NCBI RefSeq assembly: GCF_012927165.1
Contig: NZ_JABBGA010000022.1
Location: 24,958 to 88,957 of the forward strand
Origin: Zoogloea dura
Lineage (GTDB): Bacteria > Pseudomonadota > Gammaproteobacteria > Burkholderiales > Rhodocyclaceae
DNA length: 64,000 nucleotides
Reading direction: 5' to 3'
Part shown: in pieces, positions 9,199-17,073 of the stretch
How the letters are laid out: the number at the start of each line of letters is the position of its first letter
Numbering within the stretch: position 1 is the first letter of the stretch
Program-made: the position numbers and the translations under genes
The notes under the pieces: model-generated
The model's input: the letters and a program-made list of their open reading frames with translations, nothing else
The model's database searches: none
What the model was told of the DNA's origin: nothing

Positions 9199-10416
9199 AT
9201 GAACCACTCCCGCCGATACAGCCCCACCACAATCCTGCTTTGCGGGGGGGCCATCATCATGCTCTCCTTGGGGATTCGCCACGGCTTCGGGATTTTCCTT
9301 CGCCCGATGACGCTCGATTTGCAATGGCCACGGGCCACCTTTGCCTTTGCCATCGCTCTGCAAAATCTGGTGTGGGGCTTCTCGCAGCCGTTTGTCGGCA
9401 TGGTCGCGGATCGCTTCGGGGCCGGTCGCGTTCTGGCAGTAGGCGGGCTGCTTTACGCTGCCGGCCTGGCCTCTATGGCGCAAGCCACGACCAGTCTTGA
9501 ACTGGCGCTTTCGACGGGCGTGTTGATTGGTCTGGGGTTGAGTGGCACCTACACCATTGTCTTTGGGGTGGTGAGTCGGGCAGTGCTGCCGGAAAAAAGA
9601 AGTCTGGCTCTTGGCCTTCTGAGCGGCCTGGCCTCTTTCGGGCAATTTGCCATGTTGCCCTATGGCCAGGCGCTGATCAGCCATATCGGCTGGTGGTGGG
9701 CGCTGATGGTGCTGGCCATCAATGTGTGCTTGATCCTGCCACTGGCCATTCCTTTGGCCAGCGCTCGGGGCGTCAGCACCGGCACCTCGAACGTCCAGCA
9801 ATCCGTAGCGTCAGCCCTGGCCGAAGCGCGTGCCCATCGCGGCTTCTGGCTGGTCACCCTGGGATTCTTCGTCTGTGGATTCCAGGTGGTTTTTATCGCG
9901 ACACACCTGCCGGCTTACTTGCTTGACCAAGGTATGTCGGTCGATGTGGGAATGGTAGCTCTCGCCTTGATCGGCTTGGCCAACATACCTGGCTCGTTTC
10001 TGGCGGGTTATCTGGGGGGGCGATATCCGAAAAAGCGCCTGCTGACTGGCATCTATACTCTCCGGGCCGTGATCATCGTGGCCTTTCTGATGGCTCCGGT
10101 CAGCGAATGGTCGGTCTATCTGTTCGCCATTGCCCTGGGGCTGGTCTGGCTTGGTACGGTACCGCTCACCAGCGGTATCGTTGCACAGATCTTTGGTGTC
10201 CAGTACCTCTCAATGCTGTTCGGGATCGTCTATCTCGGCCACCAGATTGGTGCCTTTCTCGGCGGCTGGCTGGGCGGGTATGTCTTCGATGCGACGGGCA
10301 GCTATTTACTGGTCTGGATCATTGCGGCCTTGCTCAGCGGTCTGGCGGCACTGGTCAATCTGTTGGCCGACGATCGGGAAGTCGATCGCCGGGTCATGTC
10401 GTCTGTACCGGCATAG
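9199..10416 (+). CDS. MFS transporter
   Basis: A 405-residue protein with about 12 hydrophobic segments. An early loop has GMVADRFGAGRVL, the MFS motif A region, and a central loop separates two six-helix halves. The N-terminal RHGFGIFLRPMTLDLQWPRA resembles monocarboxylate-type MFS carriers. The ATG at 9199 was chosen because GGAGAG lies just upstream; a TTG at 9148 would add 17 polar residues. Substrate unknown. It may export or import the compound handled by the upstream MBL hydrolase. Confidence 0.85.
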   Translation: MNHSRRYSPTTILLCGGAIIMLSLGIRHGFGIFLRPMTLDLQWPRATFAFAIALQNLVWGFSQPFVGMVADRFGAGRVLAVGGLLYAAGLASMAQATTSLELALSTGVLIGLGLSGTYTIVFGVVSRAVLPEKRSLALGLLSGLASFGQFAMLPYGQALISHIGWWWALMVLAINVCLILPLAIPLASARGVSTGTSNVQQSVASALAEARAHRGFWLVTLGFFVCGFQVVFIATHLPAYLLDQGMSVDVGMVALALIGLANIPGSFLAGYLGGRYPKKRLLTGIYTLRAVIIVAFLMAPVSEWSVYLFAIALGLVWLGTVPLTSGIVAQIFGVQYLSMLFGIVYLGHQIGAFLGGWLGGYVFDATGSYLLVWIIAALLSGLAALVNLLADDREVDRRVMSSVPA

Positions 10417-10421
10417 TGCCC

Positions 10422-10574
10422 ATGAAGTCCAAAAAGTGGTTTTCGATGGCTCGGCAAGTTGGCTTTTCCATTCTGGCTGGTGGGGCCATTTTCGGACTCG
10501 TCTGGATAGCAGGCGCCTATCTGCAACCAGGCTTGCGGAAGGCCATCGTTTTTTCCGGCTTCGGACTATGCTGA
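10422..10574 (+). CDS. Possible small single-pass membrane protein
   Basis: A 50-residue frame starting five bases after the MFS stop: MKSKKWFSMARQVGFSILAG, continuing into one hydrophobic helix (about residues 12-33) and a short tail. No family is recognised. It sits in the same direction between the transporter and the ECF sigma gene and could be a membrane regulator of the latter, but no convincing ribosome-binding site was seen. It may equally be non-coding. Confidence 0.3.
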   Translation: MKSKKWFSMARQVGFSILAGGAIFGLVWIAGAYLQPGLRKAIVFSGFGLC

Positions 10575-10599
10575 TTCCTCTGGAGATCAAGGTGTCTTG

Positions 10600-11163
10600 A
10601 TGAATACACTCAAAACCGGACTTTCGATAGACAGCGCCCTGGCCGAGATAAGCCAGCCTGTTCTGCGTTACCTCGAACGTTACGTGGGCGATCGTACGCT
10701 TGCCGAAGACCTTCAGCAGGAGACCTTGCTGCGCATTGCGCGGGGCTTCGATACGTTCGACGGACGCTCGTCGCTCAAGACCTGGTCTTTTTCCATTGCC
10801 AACCGTGTTGCGGCTGACTATTTTCGTCAGCCAGAAAGGCGGCGGCAGATTGTCGAACTGGATGAGGCAAATGATGCCATCGATCCCGATCGCGAAATCG
10901 GCGAGCGGGTCATCGAAGACGAGATGAATCAGTGTGTTCGACAGGTCATCGACAGCCTGCCGGATAGCTATCGTTCCGCGCTCATCCTTTACGACCTGGA
11001 AGAACTGTCCATCGAACACACTGCGGAAGTCTGTCAGTGTTCCATAGCCAACGCCAAAATCAGGATTCACCGGGCCCGTCTTCGCTTGAAGGAGGCGCTG
11101 CAGGATCAATGTGCTTTCTACCGTGATGGCGAGGGCGTGTATCGATGCGATCGCAAAGCCTAG
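10600..11163 (+). CDS. ECF-type RNA polymerase sigma factor with Cys-containing C-terminus
   Basis: A 187-residue sigma factor. Region 2 (about 20-90) includes LAEDLQQETLLRIARGFDTF and SSLKTWSFSIANRVAADYF. Region 4 (about 120-165) has LPDSYRSALILYDLEELSIE and an HTH ending IRIHRARLRLKEAL. After region 4 comes a short tail with two cysteines (QCAFYRDGEGVYRCDRK), which could sense redox state or metal. There is no adjacent anti-sigma gene, though the small membrane frame upstream is a candidate. The start is ATG 10600; a TTG at 10597 only adds one residue. Lower GC than surroundings. Confidence 0.85.
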   Translation: MNTLKTGLSIDSALAEISQPVLRYLERYVGDRTLAEDLQQETLLRIARGFDTFDGRSSLKTWSFSIANRVAADYFRQPERRRQIVELDEANDAIDPDREIGERVIEDEMNQCVRQVIDSLPDSYRSALILYDLEELSIEHTAEVCQCSIANAKIRIHRARLRLKEALQDQCAFYRDGEGVYRCDRKA

Positions 11164-11213
11164 TGTGGCTTGGATGACTGCCCCGGCCAAAACTCAGTTC
11201 AATCCCCCGCCCT

Positions 11214-12020
11214 TCACCCGAAATGCGCCGGTGGCATCCCCGCCGTCTGCCCGCCGTCCACGAACAGCTCCGTGCCGGTGATCATCCCCGCCGCATCCGA
11301 GGCCAGGAAGACCACCGCGGCGGCGATGTCCGCCGGCTTGGCCAAGCGGCCCAGCGGGACCAGCTTCGACATGGCGGCGATCATGCTGTCGCGGCTGCCG
11401 TACAGGTCGGCGATGGGGTCGAGCATTTCGCTATCTACATAGGTGGGATGGATGGCGTTGCAGCGGATGGGGTAGCCCTTGTGGGCGCAGTGGAGGGCGA
11501 CGGACTTGCTCAGCATGCGCAGGGCGCCCTTGCTGGCGCAGTAGGCGACCAGGTCGGGGGCGGCGCGTTCGGCGGCGATGGAGCCGACGTTGATGATGGC
11601 GCCGGGGCGGCCGCTGCCGGCTATGGCGCGGATGGCGTGCTTGCAGCCGAGGAAGGGGCCGGTGGCGTTGACGGCCATCAGTCTGTTCCAGTCGGCCAGG
11701 GCGAGGTCTTCGAAATCACCACCGAGGCCGATGCCGGCGACGTTGGCGAGGATGTCGAGGCGGCTCTCGGTGGAGATCACGTAGTCGAGGGCGCGGCACC
11801 AGGCGGTTTCGTCGGTGACGTCCAGGTGTACGAAGCCGGCGGCCGTGCCGATGCTGTCGGCGGTTTCCCAGCCGCCGCTTTCGTTGATGTCGGCGACGAT
11901 GACGCGGGCGCCCTGGGCGGCGAGGGCCTGGGCGGTGGCCCGGCCGATGCCGGAGGCGCCGCCGGTGACGAGGGCGACGCGGCCGCTGAGGTCGAGCAGG
12001 GGGAGGGCGGTGGAGTGCAT
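11214..12020 (-). CDS. SDR-family oxidoreductase
   Basis: A 268-residue short-chain dehydrogenase/reductase. The NAD(P) motif GGASGIGRATAQALA is near residues 20-35, NVAG appears around 95, and the catalytic Tyr/Lys are in YCASKGAL (about 160-167). The end carries GTELFVDGGQTAG. It is the last gene of a minus-strand operon (cupin, DUF1302, DUF1329, Ycf48-like, MMPL), 34 bp after the MMPL gene. It probably oxidises an alcohol intermediate of the compound imported by that system; substrate unknown. Confidence 0.88.
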   Translation of the reverse strand: MHSTALPLLDLSGRVALVTGGASGIGRATAQALAAQGARVIVADINESGGWETADSIGTAAGFVHLDVTDETAWCRALDYVISTESRLDILANVAGIGLGGDFEDLALADWNRLMAVNATGPFLGCKHAIRAIAGSGRPGAIINVGSIAAERAAPDLVAYCASKGALRMLSKSVALHCAHKGYPIRCNAIHPTYVDSEMLDPIADLYGSRDSMIAAMSKLVPLGRLAKPADIAAAVVFLASDAAGMITGTELFVDGGQTAGMPPAHFG

Positions 12021-12054
12021 GGTGTGGTTTCCTGTGTGATGGAGCGGGAAGGGC

Positions 12055-14448
12055 TCAGTGTTCAGCGTGTTGCGGGATGGGGGCGATGGCCGCCGGCTTG
12101 GTCGCCGGCAGCAGCAGGCGGGCGAGGGCGGGCAGCAGGACCAGGGCGCCGACCATGTTCCACAGGAACATGAAGGTCAGCAGCAGGCCCATGTCGGCCT
12201 GGAACTTGATGGCCGAGCCGATCCAGGTGAGCACGCCCACCGCCAGGGTGAGGCCGGTGAAGGCCACTGCGCGGCCGGTGGTGGAGACGGTGAGCAGGTA
12301 GGCCTCGGCCAGCGGATGGCCGCGGTCGAGGTAGGACTGCAGGCGGTTGTAGATGTAGATGCCGTAGTCCACGCCGATGCCGACCCCGAGGGCGATCACC
12401 GGCAGGGTGGCGACCTTCACCCCCAGGCCCATCCAGGCCATGATGGCTTCGCCCAGCACCGAGGTGATGTAGAGCGGCAGCACGATGCACAGGGTGACCC
12501 GCAGGGAGCGGAACTCGATCAGCAGCAGCAGGGCTACGATGGCATAGACCAGCATCAGCATGGTGTGGTCGGCGTCGCGGATGACCTCGTTGGTGGCGGC
12601 CTCGATGCCGGCATTGCCGCCGACCAGGGTGAAGCGCACCTTGTCGGAGTCGTGGCGGGCGGCAAAGTCGCGCACGGTGCCCATCAGGGCCGACAGGGTG
12701 GCGGCCTTGTGGTCGTTGAGATAGACCACGAAGGGGGTCATCGCGCAGCCGTTGCCGATGTACTCCTTGGGCGTCTTCTGGAAGGCGCCGCCGAGGGCGT
12801 ACTTGTTGCGGCTGATGGCGTGCCACTTGAGGTTGCCCTCGTTGTTGGCGGCAAGCACGCGGTAGGCGAAGTCGGACATCGACACCGTGCGCTGCACGCC
12901 GGGGATGCGCTCCAGCTCGGCGGCGAGCAGGTCCATGCCGGCCAGCACCTGGTAGTCGCGGCAGCCCTGGGGCGGGGTCTCGGCCATCACCACGAACACG
13001 TCGGTGCTGGTGGCGTAGTGCTCCACCAGGTAGGCGGCATCGCGGTTGTAGCGCGAATCGGTGCGCAGCTCGGGGGCGCCGGGGTCGAGGTCGCCGATCT
13101 GCAGGTCGCGGGCGCCCCAGTGGCCGAGGGCCAGCAGCGCGGCGGCGGCCAGCGTCACCACCACTGCCGGGCGCGGCTGGGCACAGCGCGCCACTTGTTG
13201 CCACAGCCAGGGCAGGTGCGCGCGGCGGCGCCGGGCGTGGCTCACCGCGGCGGGCGACACGCCGGTCCATGACATCAGCACCGGCAGCAGGAACATCTTG
13301 CTGAAGATGATCACCGCCACGCCGATGCTGGCCGAGATGGCGAGCTCCTGGATCACCCCGATGCGGATGACGAGCAGGGTGGCAAAGCCCACCGCGTCGC
13401 ACAGCAGGGCCACCGTGCCGGCCACGAAGAGGGTGCGGAAGGAGCGCTTGGCCGCCTCCACCTTGTCGGCCCCGTCGAGCACCGCGTTGGCGGTGGTGTT
13501 GATGTTCTGCACCGCGTGGCTGATGCCGATGGCAAAGGTCAGGAAGGGCACCAGGATGGAATAGGGGTCCAGCCCGTAGCCCATCAGGCGCACGATGCCG
13601 AGCTGCCACACCACGGCGATCAGGCAGCAGGCCAGGGTCGTCAGGGTGCTGCGCAGGCAGCGCGAATACCACAGCAGCAGCGCCGCCGTGAGCACCAGGG
13701 TGAGCAGGAAGTAGCCGAGGATGGGCAGCGCGCCGTCGATCAGTTCGCCGATGACCTTGGCGAAGCCCACGATGCGGATGCTCACCCCCTCATTCTCGTA
13801 GCGGGCGCGGATCTTCTCCTCCAGGTCGGTGGCGAAGCGCCCGTAGTCGAGCCGCTGGCCGGTGTCGGGGTCGCGCTCCATCAGGGGCACCAGCACCAGC
13901 GCCGAGCGCAGGTCGTTGGCGACCAGGGTGCCGACCTCGCCGGAGCGGAAGACGTTGCTGCGCAACTGATCGATGGCCCGCGGCGAGCCGTCGTAGCCGT
14001 CGGGGATGACCGGCCCGGCCTCGAAGCCCTCGGCGGTCACCTCGCCCCACATCACATTGGGCGTCCACAGCGAGCGCATGCCGGCACGGTCCACGCCCGG
14101 GATGTAGAAGACCTCGTCATTGACCTTGCGCAGCACCTCCTGGAAGGCCGGGTCGAAGATGTCGCCCTTGCGGTTCTCGACCACCACCCGAACCACGTTG
14201 GAGAGGCCGCGCAGGTTGTCTTCGTGGGTGAGGTAGTTGGCGATGGCCGGGTGGTGGACCGGGATCATCTTCTCGAAGCTGGCGTCCGGGCGCAGGCCGA
14301 GCGCCGCCCAGCCCAGCCACAGGGTCAGCAGGGCGAACACGGCGACGGTGGCACCGCGGTGGCGGAACAGCGCGCTCTCGAGCCGGCGTTCGAGGCGTTT
14401 CAGCAGGCCGCCGTGGGCTTCCGCCGGCTTGCGTGGGGTCTCACTCAT
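12055..14448 (-). CDS. MMPL/RND-superfamily transporter
   Basis: A 797-residue inner-membrane protein. One N-terminal TM helix (about 35-55) is followed by a large periplasmic domain, then five TM helices, a second periplasmic domain, and five more TM helices, giving the 12-TM duplicated RND/MMPL plan. Membrane segments include GYFLLTLVLTAALLLWYSRC and PVIALGVGIGVDYGIYIYNR; the latter Asp/Tyr-rich helix is typical of proton relay in the family. The start overlaps the end of the Ycf48-like gene by 8 bases. RND proteins in DUF1302/DUF1329 operons are thought to move hydrophobic compounds; direction is unknown. Confidence 0.88.
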   Translation of the reverse strand: MSETPRKPAEAHGGLLKRLERRLESALFRHRGATVAVFALLTLWLGWAALGLRPDASFEKMIPVHHPAIANYLTHEDNLRGLSNVVRVVVENRKGDIFDPAFQEVLRKVNDEVFYIPGVDRAGMRSLWTPNVMWGEVTAEGFEAGPVIPDGYDGSPRAIDQLRSNVFRSGEVGTLVANDLRSALVLVPLMERDPDTGQRLDYGRFATDLEEKIRARYENEGVSIRIVGFAKVIGELIDGALPILGYFLLTLVLTAALLLWYSRCLRSTLTTLACCLIAVVWQLGIVRLMGYGLDPYSILVPFLTFAIGISHAVQNINTTANAVLDGADKVEAAKRSFRTLFVAGTVALLCDAVGFATLLVIRIGVIQELAISASIGVAVIIFSKMFLLPVLMSWTGVSPAAVSHARRRRAHLPWLWQQVARCAQPRPAVVVTLAAAALLALGHWGARDLQIGDLDPGAPELRTDSRYNRDAAYLVEHYATSTDVFVVMAETPPQGCRDYQVLAGMDLLAAELERIPGVQRTVSMSDFAYRVLAANNEGNLKWHAISRNKYALGGAFQKTPKEYIGNGCAMTPFVVYLNDHKAATLSALMGTVRDFAARHDSDKVRFTLVGGNAGIEAATNEVIRDADHTMLMLVYAIVALLLLIEFRSLRVTLCIVLPLYITSVLGEAIMAWMGLGVKVATLPVIALGVGIGVDYGIYIYNRLQSYLDRGHPLAEAYLLTVSTTGRAVAFTGLTLAVGVLTWIGSAIKFQADMGLLLTFMFLWNMVGALVLLPALARLLLPATKPAAIAPIPQHAEH

Positions 14449-15622
14449 GGCGGGGCGCTCCGGTGGTGTCGGGGGAGGGGGCGTCGGTGCTCAGGCCGCC
14501 CCAGCCGGCCAGCACCCAGCCGTGGGTGCCGAGGGCGGCGGCGCTGAGCGTGCGGCCGTCGCCGGTGGGCAGGGCTTCGAAGCGCTTGCCGGCGAGGCGC
14601 AGGCGGGTGCCGTTGTTGCCGACCAGCATCAGCTCGCTGCCGGCCTGCGCGGCGCCATACAGGGCGCTGCGGGTGCCGCTGGCCAGGGGCTGCCAGCTGG
14701 CGCCCAGGTCGGCGCTGTGAAGCACGGCGCCGTCGAAGCCGAAGGCCAGCACGGCGCTGCCGTCGGGCAGCGCGGCCAGGCCGTACAGCCCGCCCTCGGT
14801 GAGGGGCGGCCGGGCCTGCCAGCTGGCCCCGGCGTCGGCCGAGCGCAGCAGCAGGCCGCGCTCGCCCGCGACCAGCAGCACGCCGGGGGCCGGCGAGGCG
14901 ATGGCGTAGAGGTGCAGGCTCTCCGGATTGGGCAGGCGGTCGGCGAACAGCGTCCATTGCTTGCCGCCGTCGGTGGTGCCGAAGGCCATGCCGAAGGCGC
15001 CGACGGCATAACCCTCGCTGGCGTTGCGGAACCACACGCTCATGAAGGGGCGCGAGGGGCCGAAGCTGGCGGACTGCTCGATGCCGGCCAGGCCGTCCTC
15101 GGCGGCGGCCAGCGCGTCCTCGGCGGCCTGGCGCTGGGCCTCGGAGGCGTGCTGCAGGGCCTGCCGGGCGCGCTCGAGGCGGGCCTGGGCCCAGGCCTGC
15201 ATCTGCGTGTTGGCCTGGTTGCCGTCGAACTGGCGCTGCCAGCTCAGGCCGCCGTCGTGGCTGTGCAGGATCACGCCGTCGTGGCCCACCGCCCAGCCGA
15301 GCTGCGGCGTGGGGAAGTGCAGCGCGGTGAGCATCACCGCCACCGGCACCGTGGCCTGGGCCCAGCTGCGGCCACCGTCGTCGGAATACACGATGGTGCC
15401 GCGCGCGCCGGCCGCCACCAGGCGGTCGCCGGCATGGACCAGGCCGTTCATCAGTTGCGCCGCGGCGCGCGGGCTTTGCGGGGAGGGGGTTTCGAGCAGG
15501 TCGATGGCGGGCGCCGCGCTGCGCGGAGCGAGGCCGGCGCCGGCGCTGGCGGCCAGGGCGAGGGCCGCTGCCACGGCCAGCGTGGCGAGAGGAAGGTGGG
15601 GAAGAGGAGGAAAGCGTCTCAT
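14441..15622 (-). CDS. Exported Ycf48/BNR-repeat beta-propeller protein
   Basis: A 393-residue protein with a signal peptide (about 1-30, LATLAVAAALALAASAGAG). It then has repeated blades such as GTIVYSDDGGRSWAQATVPV, DGVILHSHDGGLSWQRQ and GAVLHSADLGASWQPLASGT, the Asp-box/Ycf48 pattern of a beta-propeller. A helical insert (about 155-195) interrupts the repeats. In this operon type it is regularly found between DUF1329 and the MMPL transporter and is presumed to be a periplasmic scaffold; biochemical role unknown. Confidence 0.82.
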   Translation of the reverse strand: MRRFPPLPHLPLATLAVAAALALAASAGAGLAPRSAAPAIDLLETPSPQSPRAAAQLMNGLVHAGDRLVAAGARGTIVYSDDGGRSWAQATVPVAVMLTALHFPTPQLGWAVGHDGVILHSHDGGLSWQRQFDGNQANTQMQAWAQARLERARQALQHASEAQRQAAEDALAAAEDGLAGIEQSASFGPSRPFMSVWFRNASEGYAVGAFGMAFGTTDGGKQWTLFADRLPNPESLHLYAIASPAPGVLLVAGERGLLLRSADAGASWQARPPLTEGGLYGLAALPDGSAVLAFGFDGAVLHSADLGASWQPLASGTRSALYGAAQAGSELMLVGNNGTRLRLAGKRFEALPTGDGRTLSAAALGTHGWVLAGWGGLSTDAPSPDTTGAPRHE

Positions 15623-15692
15623 GGTGGTGTCCCTGTGGGCGGGGCACGCCGGTGGGCCCGGCGCGCCCGCTGTGCGCGGTCGTGGCCGCTGC

Positions 15693-17063
15693 TTACTTGG
15701 TGCCGCTGCGGCGCAGGGCGTCGGGGTCGAAATCGGCGCGCCGCGCCTTGGCGCCGAAGCGCCACGGACCTTCTTCGTTGCTCAGGCCGGCGACGAAGTA
15801 ACGGCCGTCCTGCAGGTCGTACATGTTCTCGAAGGCGTAGTAGGGCAGCGGCACGTCGTAGTACTGCATCAGCTGCGCCTCACCCACCCGCCACAGCTGG
15901 CCGCGGCCGTCGTAGAGCTCCTTGACGGCGATGGTCCAGCTGTCCTCGTCGATGTAGAACACGCGCTTGCCGTAGATGTGGCGCATGCCGTCCTTCAGCG
16001 CGGCCTCCACCACCCACACCCGGTGCAGCTCGTAGCGGGTCAGCGAGGGGTCGAGGTGCTGCGGCTTGACCACGTCCTTGGCCTTGAGCTTCTTCGAGTG
16101 GATGGCATAGCTGTTGTAGGGGATCAGCAGCTCGCGCTTGCCGACCAGCTTCCAGGTGTAGCGGTCGGTCGGCCCGTTGTACATGTCATAGTCGTCCTCG
16201 GTGCGGGTGCCTTCCGAGAAGCTGCCCGGCGAGTCGTAGATGATCTGCGGGGCGCGCCGCACGCGGCGCAGGCCGGCGTTGTAGACCCAGGCCAGGCGGC
16301 CGTCGCGGGCGAAGTCGAGGGGCTCGTGCACCATCACCACCTCGCCGCTGACGTCGGCCGGTGAGTACATGCGCGCCATGAAGTACCAGAAGCGGTTGCT
16401 CTCCTGGCGGTCCATGTTCTGGGCGAAGATCCAGCTCTCCTCCACCCCGTAGGCATTGAAGCTGCCGTTGGGGTTGACCGAGCCGATCAGGTGGCGGCGG
16501 TCGATGCCGCCGGCCCGGGAGCGCACCTGGTGGTTCCAGATCGCCTCCAGCCCGCTCTTGGGAATGGGGAAGGGCACGACGCTGCGCTCCCAGTTGTCCA
16601 GCCCGGTGCCGCTGGCGGTGACCGTCACCTTGGCGGCCTGCTCGCGGATCTGGTCGTAGTCGGCCTGGGGCAGGGCTGCGCTGCGGTGGCTCGGGTAGAC
16701 GTTGAGGCGGTAGGTTTCGGGGTAGCGCTTGAGCATGGCGATGTGGCCATCGGACAGCACCTTCTTGTACTGCTCCCAGTTCTGCGCGGTGATGGTGTAA
16801 AGCGGCTTCTCGTCGGCGTAGGGGTTGGCGTGGCCCTGCTTGATGTCGAAGCCGGCGGGCGGCTTGGTGAGGCCGCCGGTCCAGGCCGGGATGGTGCCGG
16901 CGGCATTGCCGGCGCGCTCGGCACCCACCGGGGTGAGGTCTTTGCCGAGGCGGGCGATCTCCTGAGCGGTGAGCGCGGCGTGGGCGGCACCCACTGCGAA
17001 GGGCAGCAGGAGCAGGCCGGCGAGGTGCCGGGCCGGGTATCGGGTGAGTTGGGGTCGGATCAT
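15693..17063 (-). CDS. DUF1329 exported lipid/hydrophobe-binding-like protein
   Basis: A 456-residue protein with a signal peptide (GLLLLPFAVGAAHA, cleavage near residue 29). It shows the DUF1329 opening LTAQEIARLGKDLTPVGAER and the GTIPAWTGGLTKPPAGF motif. The C-terminal part (YYDVPLPYYAFENMYDLQDG) is also characteristic. DUF1329 proteins resemble LolB/LppX-type half-barrels and co-occur with DUF1302 outer-membrane proteins and MMPL transporters, so a periplasmic carrier for a hydrophobic compound is the likely role. It follows the DUF1302 gene by 10 bp. Confidence 0.88.
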   Translation of the reverse strand: MIRPQLTRYPARHLAGLLLLPFAVGAAHAALTAQEIARLGKDLTPVGAERAGNAAGTIPAWTGGLTKPPAGFDIKQGHANPYADEKPLYTITAQNWEQYKKVLSDGHIAMLKRYPETYRLNVYPSHRSAALPQADYDQIREQAAKVTVTASGTGLDNWERSVVPFPIPKSGLEAIWNHQVRSRAGGIDRRHLIGSVNPNGSFNAYGVEESWIFAQNMDRQESNRFWYFMARMYSPADVSGEVVMVHEPLDFARDGRLAWVYNAGLRRVRRAPQIIYDSPGSFSEGTRTEDDYDMYNGPTDRYTWKLVGKRELLIPYNSYAIHSKKLKAKDVVKPQHLDPSLTRYELHRVWVVEAALKDGMRHIYGKRVFYIDEDSWTIAVKELYDGRGQLWRVGEAQLMQYYDVPLPYYAFENMYDLQDGRYFVAGLSNEEGPWRFGAKARRADFDPDALRRSGTK

Positions 17064-17073
17064 GTCGATCTCC

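Noticed and set aside
10600..11163. ECF41-type sigma factor because of the CMD neighbour
   Set aside because: ECF41 proteins carry a long SnoaL-like C-terminal extension, which is absent from this 187-residue protein.
13516..14547. Plus-strand 343-codon frame opposite the MMPL gene
   Set aside because: Antisense shadow of a clear transporter gene.
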